This document shows positions 28,116 through 36,720 of a stretch of DNA of 64,000 nt, piece by piece (the stretch's first letter is position 1; the number at the start of each line of letters is the position of its first letter). Both the position numbers and the translations under genes were made by a program. Origin of the DNA: UBA7328 sp965247965 (GTDB taxonomy: Bacteria; Bacteroidota; Bacteroidia; Chitinophagales; Saprospiraceae). The notes under the pieces were generated by a model. The model did no database searches. It was not told the DNA's origin and worked only from the letters and a program-made list of their open reading frames with translations. The DNA is taken from assembly GCA_965247965.1 (NCBI GenBank), contig OZ252053.1:1984001-2048000 (forward strand). The letters are read 5' to 3'.

Positions 28116-28156
28116 AGCTACCAGTTGTCCGTTGCCAGTTGCCGGTTACCGGTTTG
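28116..28156. repeat. Orphan GGTTGCC-type repeat tract
   Basis: CCAGTTGTCCGTTGCCAGTTG and the following GCCGGTTACCGGTT are the same 7-9-base units that arm the S23 relic elements. No facing arm or S23 gene is present here, so this may be half of a lost element. Confidence 0.5.
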
Positions 28157-28200
28157 ACTGTTCTTCTTGTCAAAGCTGTTCATTTTGTTTTTTAAGTACA

Positions 28201-28420
28201 ATGCTTGAATTGGGTAACGCTTTGATAGGAACAGTAGATAGTCGGGATGAGACTGAATATAACTTTAAAGAAGAATTTGACTACTTGTATTGGAAGCTCA
28301 ATTCGCTGCGTCATGCGAAAATAACCAAAGGACTTCAATTGGTGAAATCGTTGATGAATCAATTTATCAAGGAAAATATTTGCACCAAACCGCTTGCATC
28401 CTTATTTATTGTCGGTAGTT
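28201..28420 (+). other. Unrecognised coding-like fragment
   Basis: An ATG frame (MLELGNALIGTVDSRDETEY, then a Lys/Leu-rich stretch with NQFIKE) looks coding-like for about 70 codons. It then runs into the antisense of the sorting domain at 28422. It ends close to the inverted repeat at 28409-28419. It could be a gene interrupted by insertion of the following block. I do not recognise the family. Confidence 0.22.
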
Positions 28421-29875
28421 TTTATTCTACTATTAATCTCTTAGATTCTCCATTAAGACTAATAAAGTATATTCCCCTACTCCATGCACTTACATCTATT
28501 AGTAGTTCGCCCGAAGTCTCTTTGGATAGGAGTAATCTACCACTTGCTGAATATATCTGGATACTTTGCTTTTGATTACTTAAAATTTCGATAGTAATGT
28601 AATCATATGTTGGGTTTGGATAGATATTAAACCTTGGGTGTTTTTTGATTTCTTCAACTGAAGTCGTTGTGTTTACTCCCGTAATTCTAAATCCGAAATG
28701 GTCATTACCTCTGTCTTCCTCATCAAAAAATCGTATGGAGGATTGCAAGGTTGCTTCATGATAGTTCCACGAACCGCCTCTCCAACAACGGGTTGTTGAA
28801 CCAGCTGCTTCGACCAGTGGGTCTGTCACTGCATTAGTACTATAAGGTGCTATATAGTTATCAGCTATCCACTCCCACGAGTTGCCTCCTAAATTGTATA
28901 AGCCAAAAGGATTTGCTGTACCACTAATAGCTGACCGTACATGCCCTGTTGCCAACACATCTGTACCCGCTTGATTCCAATTTGCTTCAGCTACATCAAC
29001 ACCATTATGAACAGCATATTGATAATCAGATCCTCCTTTTGCCGCATATTCCCATTGTGCTTCTGTGGGAAGATTTACGTTATAATATTCTGCAAAAGCT
29101 TTTGCACCCCACCAACGAATATAAGGTAACAGGCCAATTCGATACATTAGCTTGTGTAGGCAAGTTCACCGCAGCAGAAGTATTGTTCTCTGTCCAACCT
29201 TCCAGTTCATTAGAGAGGTTTTGTCCTGAACCCGCCCAGTCATCAAAATCATTAAGTATTGGTCCCTCAAATTGCATCGGTGTGGTATCATAATCCTGAT
29301 AATCACATATATTAATCCAATGAAAATCATTCACATCAAATGGGTCTTTTACATAGAAGAAATTGGATGTTGTGTTAAAACCAATATAAGGAATGTTCAG
29401 AGGGTTTTCGGGTTCAACACTTCCTGTAAATTCATTTCCATCCCCATCTCCATCATCATTGTCTTTAAGGACTCTAATACCATCAAGATTGTACAGCGTT
29501 TTTCCTTCATAAATAGAAGAGACAGTCCCCTGTATCAATTGCTTACCATTATCTGGCCCGGTTGTTCCGGTGACGATTTCTATTAATCCATCATTAAATG
29601 CAGTATTCAAAAATTCCACATATTGGGCATTGGTAATTTCAGCTTCACTCATTGAATAAGAGCTAATTGTTACTTCATGTTCTGGTGCAGCAGTCTGTTG
29701 ATCTGGAGACCCCATTAAACTATTGCTACCCATTGTAAAAGTACCACCTGAAATATCCTTCATTTCAATACTGCCTGGTAGGTTTTGGGCATTGCAATTC
29801 AGGACTATTAAACTTATTACAATTGCAAGGTTTGTTTCAAAAACTCTCATATTTTTGCTTTTTTACTACCGACAA
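28409..29875. repeat. 11-bp inverted repeats (TTGTCGGTAGT / ACTACCGACAA) bracketing the FGE-like gene
   Basis: TTGTCGGTAGT at 28409-28419 and its exact complement at 29865-29875 lie directly outside the two ends of the gene, 2 bases after the stop and 14 bases before the start codon. The block is 1467 bp long. It could be a transposed or cassette-like unit, or a chance repeat. Confidence 0.45.
28422..29850 (-). pseudogene. Formylglycine-generating-enzyme-like (SUMF1 fold) secreted protein, frameshifted
   Basis: The N-terminal part (29080-29850) has a signal peptide and the family start IEMKDISGGTFTMGSN with EAEITNAQYVEFLN. The C-terminal part (28422-29147) continues with RWWGAKAFAEYYNVNLPTEAQ, the GGNSWEWIADNY and RCWRGGSWNY motifs and GNDHFGFRI. 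It then ends with a type IX sorting domain (FNIYPNPTYDYITIEI ... KRLIVE). One extra base near 29124 shifts the frame between NWPV and YIRWWG, so the gene is split. SUMF1-fold proteins oxidise sulfatase Cys or serve other roles; a secreted version more likely has a non-sulfatase role. The lesion is not at a long homopolymer. Confidence 0.8.
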
Positions 29876-30180
29876 CGTTTGCCTGAAAAGCCTTTCTGAA
29901 AGGTACGAAGCAGCTATGATTTTATAGGCTTTTTGTGTGCCCCGCATGGGCATCTTTTCTTATGAAGGTAAGAATTAATCTGAAGGGTGAAAGTCCATTA
30001 CAGGCGCAGGGCTGTTCAGTGCTCCCTACGCTCGCCCCTTGATCCCCTACTAAAGGGGAAATCCACCCTCGTATAATTCGTTGATGATCAGCGAGTAGGT
30101 GCTCCCCGCCAGCTGGCGAGCCCGGGAGGCAGGAGTAGGCCATTTTCCACAGCGCTGAATAGCCCCACCCTTATAGGTGA

Positions 30181-30378
30181 GAGGCGCATTGGAGGAAATC
30201 CCATGCAAATAACATTGGCTTTTTGCTCGAAAATTTCTTGAGGTAATATAGCTTCGTTAAAACCAAAATCAAGCAATACCTGTTTGATTTTAACCATATT
30301 TTTGCAACTAAACCGAACTAAAATATGCATGTCACCGGTGTTTCGCAAATATCCATGAAACACGACCGCATATAGGAA
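30181..30378 (-). pseudogene. Fragment of a small nucleotidyltransferase-like protein
   Basis: The frame reads YAVVFHGYLRNTGDM, then VKIKQVLLDFGFN, then PQEIFEQKANVICMGFPPMR. This matches the pattern (Y-A-V-x-F-H-G-Y-x-R-x-T-G-D-x-D, then G-x-P-P-x-R) of Bacteroidota nucleotidyltransferase-fold proteins often linked to toxin-antitoxin or abortive infection. The usual Asp pair is altered (GDMHI). Both ends run into unrelated sequence, so it is a relic of about 66 codons of a protein near 150-200. Confidence 0.6.
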
Positions 30379-30686
30379 GTGACTGGCTTGGTGATTACGA
30401 TTATTTGAAAGTCAATGTATTCGGAAGACAAGATTCGATTTGGTGGGGGCAAGAATCAGGGTCATACGGATGCCACTACTAACTTTCGAGAGGTGTTTTC
30501 AAAAACTACAAGATGGCAGTCAGCAGGAGTAGTCCTGGCCAGTACTCCTGTGAATGTTGAGTCTTCATGTGTTTTCGCGTGCTTACCCTTTGAGCACAAA
30601 ATCTAAAGGCATTGAAGTAACAGATCGCCAACTTTCAGCCAAAGGTTGATCGGCCTTTGGCCGAAAAACTGCCAACTAAAAAAACA

Positions 30687-30694
30687 TACCTTTG
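30687..30694 (+). promoter_or_regulatory. Probable promoter -7 element (TACCTTTG) for yidC
   Basis: TACCTTTG fits TAnnTTTG and lies 25 bases before the yidC ATG. The same octamer precedes the toxin-antitoxin pair at 305-312. Confidence 0.5.
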
Positions 30695-30719
30695 CGCGAA
30701 ATTTTACATAAAGTAAAGA

Positions 30720-32549
30720 ATGGATAGAAATCAACTCATTGGTTTTGCCTTGATATTTATATTGTTGATGTGGTGGTCGATGATGCGATCTCCTCAGGCG
30801 CCGATTGAAGAATTGCCCGTAAGTGATGAAATAGAACTCCCTCAGGAAGGAACTGCTACTGCCCTCGAATCGGCTACTTCCACCGCCGTTGTAGATAGTA
30901 CGAATTTTCAAAACCTACAAAATCAATACGGTTCCTTTGCGCCAAGTTCCATAGGTACTGAATCGTTGCATACTATTGAAAATCAACGACTTAAGCTAAC
31001 TTTTTCCAACAAAGGAGGGAAGATCGTGTCGGCCGTCATCAAAGACCACTACAAATATGTAACCAAAGAAAATGGCGAAGAAGTGCGCGTCCCCGTTGAG
31101 TTGATGAGTGATGAAAGGAATAAATTCGAGTATCTTCTAAGGCTGAATAATCGTACGCTTTCGACAGAGGATCTCTACTTCAAACCAACTGTTCGCCGCA
31201 ATAAAATAACCTTTTCGGCGCCCACAAGTTCAGGCGGCTCAGTAGAGCAGATCTACGAACTCAAGGACGACTCATACGAGATCGGTTACAACCTTAATCT
31301 GAATGGATTGCACACCGACCTGGCGAGAGGAACTGGAAGTGTACAACTGCATTGGGTAAATGTACTCCATGCGGTGGAGAAAAACAGAATGTTTGAGAGA
31401 TTATGGTCTACTGTCTATTATAAACCTGTCGAAAATGGTTCGAATTGGTGCAGCTGTAGAGCCGACGATGTAAACGACCGCAGTGCGGAAAGCATTCAGT
31501 GGGTCTCTCATGCCAACCAGTTTTTCAGCTCAAGCCTGATGACATTTGAAAAACCATTTGACGGAGGGGCTTTTTCTACGGAGATGTTGGAAAGTAAAGA
31601 AAATCTAAAAGTACTCGGCACCGATCTCGCTATTCCCTACGAACATAGCGCAAAGGAGAGTCTTGCTATGACTTTCTACATCGGCCCGAACGAGTATGCT
31701 AACTTGAGAAGCTATGACAATGATCTCGAGAGGGTAATCCCATTCGGATGGAGCATTTTCGGCGATATTAACAGACATGTAATAAGGCCTGCATTCAACT
31801 TTCTCTCCCAATATATCGGAAGCAAAGGCATAGTAATCATCGTCCTCATTTTCATTCTTAAGATGCTGCTCTACCCTCTTTACTATAAGATGCTTTATTC
31901 TCAAGCCAAAATGGGCGCACTCAAACCCGAACTGGCAGGTCTAAAAGAAAAGCACAAAGGCGACGCACAGAAATCGCAAATGGAGACCATGAAAATCTAT
32001 CGCGAATACGGTGTATCTCCCTTAGGCGGATGCTTGCCAATGGCCGTCCAGATGCCTATCTGGTATGCGTTATTTCGTTTTTTCCCAGCCGATATTACTT
32101 TTCGACAAGAAAAATTTCTTTGGGCCAATGATCTGTCGTCTTATGATGCTATTGTCAATCTGCCTTTTGAAATCCCAATGTTCGGCGCACATCTGAGCCT
32201 CTTTACTATACTTTGGGCGCTGAGCACGGTGGCGTACACGTATTACAACATGCAACATATGGATATGAGCGCCAATCCCGCTATGAAGTACATTCAATAT
32301 TTCATGCCACTGATGTTCTTATTTTATTTCAATAACTACGCGGCCGGACTTACATGTTATATGTTCTTCAGTCAGTTGATGAGTGTGGCGCAGACAATTG
32401 TGACAAAGAAATTTGTCTTCGATGACGATAAGATCAGGGCTGAATTAGAGATCAAAAAACAAAAACCGAAAAAGAGAAGCAAATTTCAGGAAAGACTCGA
32501 ACAAGCTATGAAGCAGCAGCAGTTGCAGCAGCAGAAGAAGAAGAGGTAG
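30720..32549 (+). CDS. yidC: Membrane protein insertase YidC
   Basis: YidC inserts and folds inner-membrane proteins with or without SecYEG. The 609-residue protein has an N-terminal membrane anchor (QLIGFALIFILLMWWSMM) and the large periplasmic beta domain (about 80-370). The conserved core membrane region follows: GSKGIVIIVLIFILKMLLYPLYYKM, then EYGVSPLGGCLPMAVQMPIWYALF and further segments to residue 560. The basic, Gln-rich tail is typical. It is immediately followed by S23 relic element 2. Confidence 0.96.
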   Translation: MDRNQLIGFALIFILLMWWSMMRSPQAPIEELPVSDEIELPQEGTATALESATSTAVVDSTNFQNLQNQYGSFAPSSIGTESLHTIENQRLKLTFSNKGGKIVSAVIKDHYKYVTKENGEEVRVPVELMSDERNKFEYLLRLNNRTLSTEDLYFKPTVRRNKITFSAPTSSGGSVEQIYELKDDSYEIGYNLNLNGLHTDLARGTGSVQLHWVNVLHAVEKNRMFERLWSTVYYKPVENGSNWCSCRADDVNDRSAESIQWVSHANQFFSSSLMTFEKPFDGGAFSTEMLESKENLKVLGTDLAIPYEHSAKESLAMTFYIGPNEYANLRSYDNDLERVIPFGWSIFGDINRHVIRPAFNFLSQYIGSKGIVIIVLIFILKMLLYPLYYKMLYSQAKMGALKPELAGLKEKHKGDAQKSQMETMKIYREYGVSPLGGCLPMAVQMPIWYALFRFFPADITFRQEKFLWANDLSSYDAIVNLPFEIPMFGAHLSLFTILWALSTVAYTYYNMQHMDMSANPAMKYIQYFMPLMFLFYFNNYAAGLTCYMFFSQLMSVAQTIVTKKFVFDDDKIRAELEIKKQKPKKRSKFQERLEQAMKQQQLQQQKKKR

Positions 32550-32800
32550 TTGGGGGTTGCGGGTTGCGGGTTGCGGGTTGCGGGTTGCGGGTTGCGGGTT
32601 GCGGTTAAATTGCTCTTAAATCTTAAACTGGACCATTTACTCAGCAAAATCTTTTATTATGGCTAAGACTTATAAAGACCTCGATATTTACACCATTTCC
32701 TTCGACCTATTGATAAAAACTCATCGATTTTCTTTTAAACCGTCACCGAGAATTGGAAGGTCTGGTAAGCGCAAACCCGCAACTCGCAAGCCGTAACTTG
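32550..32800. repeat. S23 relic element, copy 2
   Basis: The left arm is a nearly perfect tandem of GGTTGCG (7 bp) repeated about seven times (32556-32606). The right arm (32770-32800) contains GCAAACCCGCAACTCGCAA, an inverted, more degenerate copy. Between them is the shrunken four-helix gene at 32659. It begins right after the yidC stop. Confidence 0.65.
32659..32796 (+). pseudogene. Internally deleted S23 family gene
   Basis: The ATG frame encodes MAKTYKDLDIYTISFDLLIK THRFS, the usual first helix of S23-type four-helix proteins. It is then joined out of frame to the gene's own 3' end: frame +1 over the last 27 bases reads TENWKVW and stop, matching the NWKV end of copy 1. The frame actually used runs on through the right repeat arm to 32796. 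At least 80 central residues are missing. Its deletion endpoints differ from those of copies 1 and 3. Confidence 0.6.
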
Positions 32801-32876
32801 TAGCTGGTTGGTTTGTTCGTTCCAATTTCATTCTTACCTTATACCCCATTTTATCAACCACGATACCATTAACAAA

Positions 32877-33902
32877 GTGAAAGCTGTCGGAATAGTTGGT
32901 GCGGGAAAATTTGGCCTTGCTCTCTCCAAGCTGGCATCGGAAAATTCTGAAGTTGTACTCTACAGCAGAAGAAGAGATCTCATAGATCAGATCAATAAAA
33001 AATCCAGTTTTGGCGGCATCTCATTTAAGCAAAACGTGCGGGCTACTTCTGATCTGTTGGAATTAGCTGAAGAATCAGATCTTGTTATCCCGGTAATCGC
33101 TTCGGCGCATTTCAGATCAGTGATGCAGTCATTGGGCCCTCATCTTAGTCCCGAGCATTTCGTTATCCACGGCACTAAAGGATTTGACCTGCGAATCGAA
33201 GAATTTTCCTCCAGCAGCAGTTTGGTCATTGAAGATATCAAGACCATGGGCGATGTAATCAAAGAGGAAAGCAATGTGCTGAGAGTAGGTGCTTTAACAG
33301 GGCCAAATCTTGCGGATGAAATACTCCTGGGTTTGCCCACAGCTACGGTCATTGCGAGTGAATTTGATGAAGTGATTAAAAAGGGAAGAAAGGTGCTGGC
33401 CGGGAAAGCCTTCTTTGTGTTCGGCTCTTACGATCTAAAGGGCGCTGAGTTGGCCGGGGCATTTAAGAATATCATTGCTTTGGCCTCCGGCATTGTGGCC
33501 GGCAATGCATTGGGCAAAAATGTACAAGCTATGGTGATCACGCTGGGATTAAGGGAAATGATGTTTCTCGGTGAGGCCATGGGCGCTAATCCTAAATCCT
33601 TTTTAGGTACCGCAGGAATCGGTGACCTCGTCGCTACCGCTACCAGTGATAATAGCAGAAATTACAGTTGCGGACTGCGACTGGCAAAGGGGGAAAACCT
33701 AGAAGAGATATTGGAAAGTATGGAAGAGGTAGCGGAAGGGGTAAGGTCCTTGAAAGTAGCCTACTACATCAACAACAAGTACGACCTGCAGGCCCCTATA
33801 ACAAAGGCTATTTACGGTATGGTGTTCGAAGATAGAGAAGTAGTCCAGACGATTGAGGCCCTGATGAAGTTTCCTTTTCGGATGGATATGGATCTTTCTT
33901 AG
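32877..33902 (+). CDS. gpsA: NAD(P)+-dependent glycerol-3-phosphate dehydrogenase
   Basis: GpsA makes sn-glycerol-3-phosphate for phospholipid synthesis. The nucleotide-binding motif VGIVGAGKFGLALSKL starts at the N-terminus. HGTKGF, LTGPNLADEILLGLPTA, the catalytic-lysine region ELAGAFKNIIALASGIVAG and the C-terminal AGIGDLVATATSDNSRN are all present. The frame is open to a TTG at 32808, but the GTG at 32877 is chosen because homologues begin just before the dinucleotide fold; the product is 341 residues. Confidence 0.95.
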   Translation: MKAVGIVGAGKFGLALSKLASENSEVVLYSRRRDLIDQINKKSSFGGISFKQNVRATSDLLELAEESDLVIPVIASAHFRSVMQSLGPHLSPEHFVIHGTKGFDLRIEEFSSSSSLVIEDIKTMGDVIKEESNVLRVGALTGPNLADEILLGLPTATVIASEFDEVIKKGRKVLAGKAFFVFGSYDLKGAELAGAFKNIIALASGIVAGNALGKNVQAMVITLGLREMMFLGEAMGANPKSFLGTAGIGDLVATATSDNSRNYSCGLRLAKGENLEEILESMEEVAEGVRSLKVAYYINNKYDLQAPITKAIYGMVFEDREVVQTIEALMKFPFRMDMDLS

Positions 33903-34014
33903 TTGGCAGTTCGCAGTCAATTCACGCCTTAAAATGCAAAAATGAATTATCTTGGCTTGGTAGTGCTCAGTCAAGATTAGTTTAATATTTATTGAAATTC
34001 AAAATTCCCAATAC

Positions 34015-34975
34015 ATGTCAGAATTAAAGCGAAGATCTTTTATTAAAAATACCATGATAACAGCTACAGGAATGAGTTTAGCAATAAAAGGCAATACTGA
34101 AACAGTAAAAACGAATGAGCCCATTTTCAAAATATCACTAGCCGAATGGTCATTAAATCGATCCTTATTTGCTAAAAAGATGGATAATCTGGACTTTGCC
34201 ATCCAAACTAGAGCCCATGGAATCGAGGCAGTAGAATACGTCAATCAATTCTTCAAGGATAAGGGAAGGGATAAGTCTTATCTCAAAGAGATGAAAAATC
34301 GTGCGGACTCAGAAGGAGTAAAATCTCTATTAATAATGTGTGACGGCGAAGGCGCATTGGGTGATCCCGATGAAGCAAAGAGAATTGAAACAGTAGAGAA
34401 TCACAAAAAATGGGTCGAAGCTGCGAAATGTTTGGGATGCCACTCTATACGAGTAAATGGATTTAGCAGTGGTTCATGGGGCAGCGCTCCTGTGAAATTC
34501 TATGAGTCGATGAAATTGGTTGCTGATGGATTGCATCGATTGTGTGATTACGCCGATGGTTTTGGAATCAATGTCATTATTGAAAACCATGGAGGACATT
34601 CGAGTTATACCCCATGGCTGATGGGTGTGATGAAAATGGCTGCTCATTCGAGGGTGGGTACCTTACCTGATTTTGGCAATTTTAGCATTTATCACGACAG
34701 AGAATCAGATCAAACGTATTCTTACGACGCTTACAAGGGAACAAAAGAGATGATGCCGTTGGCCAAAGGTGTAAGTGTAAAAACGACGGCATGGGACGAT
34801 ATGGGCAACCAATCCGATCTGGACTACGAAAAAATGATGCGTATCGTTTTAGATGCAGGTTACCGCGGATATTGCGGCATTGCACGGCGAAGAAGACCGG
34901 GAATGGGAGAGTATTATGGAAGTGAGGCAGAAGCTGTTAACGGTTCGTAATTGGTTGCAATCGGAGTATGGTTAG
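34015..34975 (+). pseudogene. Tat-exported sugar-phosphate isomerase/epimerase-like TIM-barrel protein, 3' frameshift
   Basis: The N-terminus MSELKRRSFIKNTM looks like a twin-arginine signal. The barrel follows the AP-endonuclease-2/xylose-isomerase-like family (EAVEYVNQFF, SIRVNGFSSG, NVIIENHGGHSSY, LPDFGNF). After GYRGYCGI the current frame ends in ARRRRPGMGEYYG ... NGS at 34950. The alternative frame from 34883 (HGEEDREWESIMEVRQKLL, stop at 34975) is the expected family C-terminus. A lone G at 34882 marks a probable 2-base deletion. The last 30 residues are therefore mistranslated. It could be partly active. Confidence 0.75.
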
Positions 34976-35023
34976 ACAGGATATTTTTACCACAGAGAGC
35001 AAATGGGCCTTTCATAGGTGGTG

Positions 35024-35151
35024 GGGCAATCGCAAGAAGCTTGACTTGGTTTATTTGTTGATGCGTTGAACTGTTTATACCGCAAAATCGCTCCTTTTTC
35101 CGCAAAAAAATAAACGAATAAACAAGAGAGAATGATATCTTGCGATTGCCC
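35024..35151. repeat. 128-bp element with perfect 14-bp inverted ends
   Basis: GGGCAATCGCAAGA (35024-35037) and its exact complement TCTTGCGATTGCCC (35138-35151) bound about 100 bases of AT-rich interior. No gene is supported inside. It looks like a small non-autonomous transposable element or the footprint of one. Confidence 0.55.
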
Positions 35152-35196
35152 TGTAAGGGGCATGTTGACTTGATAATATACGTATAATCGACTGTT

Positions 35197-35214
35197 TTTA
35201 CGTGTAAACGTAAA
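35197..35214. promoter_or_regulatory. Palindromic operator-like site before the PIN relic
   Basis: TTTACGT and ACGTAAA form 7-bp perfect arms with a 4-base spacer, six bases before the ATG at 35220. Toxin-antitoxin operons commonly carry such an autoregulatory operator. Confidence 0.45.
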
Positions 35215-35219
35215 TTATT

Positions 35220-35495
35220 ATGAATGCCAAACTCACCTTAAGCAAAAAAGTTGGTTCACAAAAAGCCATTCGGGTATTGACTGACTTGATGCAAATTTTG
35301 AGAGACACACCACTTTCAAAGAAACATGTACTTGAATCCTTTAAGTCAAACTTCAAAGACAAAGAAGACGGCCTTCAACATTTTGCTTGCCTGGATTCCG
35401 ATGAAGTGATCGGGATTATCACGCGCAATCTTAATGATTGGAAAGAATCCGAACTTCCCGTCTACACACCCAAACAGATCCTCGAAAAGATTTGA
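35220..35495 (+). pseudogene. PIN-domain toxin C-terminal half joined to a short antitoxin-like start
   Basis: The 91-residue frame starts MNAKLTL, the usual opening of Bacteroidota antitoxins of PIN modules. It then continues at once with the second half of a PIN domain: VGSQKAIRVLTDLMQILRD, FKDKEDGLQHFACL (acidic D-x-E-D motif) and GIITRNLNDWKESELPVYTP (TRN-x-x-D-[YW] motif). The first half of the PIN domain, including its first catalytic Asp, is absent. An operator-like palindrome sits just upstream. This fits a deletion that fused the two genes of a vapBC-type operon. Confidence 0.6.
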
Positions 35496-35592
35496 AGAAT
35501 TATCTTTTCGTCAATCTGCTACTTCATTTAATCGATGCAATTTTCCCATATTTACTTTAATTCTTTATTTTGATGGATTAAACTAAAACAAC

Positions 35593-36612
35593 ATGGCAGA
35601 TTTTTCATCAATCGATAGTGTAAGTACCAAACCGAAATCATTTTGGAGACGGCCCGAAGGAATGACCGGAAGTCTATTTTTATTGGCAATTCTGGGCGCT
35701 CTCGGATTCTTACTTGTTACTAATCTCACAGCTATCCTGGCCTTCACACAAAGTCTTCTTGGACTTGTGGCGACCATAGCCGCTTTAGGCGTGATCGTAT
35801 ACATGATCCTCGACCCGAAGGTACGTACCCTGGTAAGCTATTTTTATAGAAGCATTATGAGGGGCATCACTAGTATGTTTATCACCATTGACCCCATAGG
35901 TATTCTCAAAAATTATATTGGTGACCTGGAAAATAACCTCAAAAAAATGGGTAAGCAGATCGGCGGCCTAAGAGGTCAGATCAGGAAGATCAAAACACTG
36001 ATGCAAAAGAACAACAAGGACATCGAGCAAAATATGCTTATCGCAAAAAAAGCCAAGCAACAAGGCAACGACAAACAACTCATGCTCGCCTCAAGGAAAG
36101 CCGCACGCCTCAAAGACTCCAATGGCAAATACGAAAACCTGCACTCAAAGATGAGCATCTTATACAAGGTGCTCACCAAGATGTACGCCAATTCTGAAAT
36201 CCTCCTTGAAGATACCAAAGACCAGGTCAAAGTAAAAGAGCAGGAGCGAAAGGCGATCCGAGCATCGCATTCTGCCATGAAATCAGCCATGAGTATCATC
36301 TCGGGCGACGGTGACAAAAGAGCCATGTTTGATCAGGCTATGGAAGTGATAGCAGATGATGTGGCTAATAAAGTAGGGGAGATGGAACAATTTATGGAAC
36401 TTTCTTCTAACGTGATGGATTCTGTAGATCTTCAAAACGGAATATTCGAAGAACAGGGCATGAAGATGTTGGAGGAATATGAGAGGAGGAGCACCCTGCT
36501 TCTACTAGGAGGGAAGGAAAAAGTCGATGCAGATACCCTTGACCTAAATGAATATCAGAAAGAAAAAGAAAAGTTAACTAAGGATTCGGATTATTCTAAT
36601 CTTTTCGATTAG
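35593..36612 (+). CDS. PspA-like coiled-coil protein with two N-terminal membrane segments
   Basis: The 339-residue protein has a short polar start and two membrane segments (about residues 26-45 and 50-72, GLVATIAALGVIVYMIL). A long region of charged helices follows (about 105-260, such as LENNLKKMGKQIGGLRGQIRK and QVKVKEQERKAIRA). The coiled-coil resembles PspA/IM30 (ESCRT-III-like) proteins, but those lack membrane segments. It could be a membrane-stress protein. No partner gene is adjacent; it stands alone, with the inverted repeat 36624-36702 directly after it. Confidence 0.6.
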   Translation: MADFSSIDSVSTKPKSFWRRPEGMTGSLFLLAILGALGFLLVTNLTAILAFTQSLLGLVATIAALGVIVYMILDPKVRTLVSYFYRSIMRGITSMFITIDPIGILKNYIGDLENNLKKMGKQIGGLRGQIRKIKTLMQKNNKDIEQNMLIAKKAKQQGNDKQLMLASRKAARLKDSNGKYENLHSKMSILYKVLTKMYANSEILLEDTKDQVKVKEQERKAIRASHSAMKSAMSIISGDGDKRAMFDQAMEVIADDVANKVGEMEQFMELSSNVMDSVDLQNGIFEEQGMKMLEEYERRSTLLLLGGKEKVDADTLDLNEYQKEKEKLTKDSDYSNLFD

Positions 36613-36623
36613 AAGTTTGGACA

Positions 36624-36702
36624 AACCTGTCAGGTCGCCATATTTTAAGGCCTGATAAATCTTCGATAATCCGGACTTGCATTTACTGAGACCTGACAGG
36701 TT
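36624..36702. repeat. 13-bp perfect inverted repeat (AACCTGTCAGGTC / GACCTGACAGGTT)
   Basis: The arms lie at 36624-36636 and 36690-36702 with a 53-base centre. The right arm ends 18 bases before the truncated gene at 36721, so the repeat may mark a deletion or insertion junction. It could also act as a terminator after the PspA-like gene. Confidence 0.5.
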
Positions 36703-36720
36703 GAATGCATTCGAAATAAT

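Larger units (their letters stand above)
29876..30719. other. Eroded region before yidC
   Basis: Apart from the nucleotidyltransferase relic at 30181-30378 I see no gene. The part at 29990-30170 is rich in short palindromes (for example CGCCAGCTGGCG near 30107) and looks like repeat debris. The stretch 30400-30680 has no supported frame. Confidence 0.4.

Noticed and set aside
28105..28575. Long open frame treated as one gene
   Set aside because: Its last 50 codons are the antisense of the well-supported sorting domain at 28422; only the first part may be real.
30415..30606. 63-codon frame before yidC
   Set aside because: No motif, signal peptide or neighbour supports it; it is probably chance in eroded sequence.
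32556..32606. Tandem GGTTGCG run considered as a CRISPR-like array
   Set aside because: The units are 7 bp, have no unique spacers, and no cas genes are nearby.
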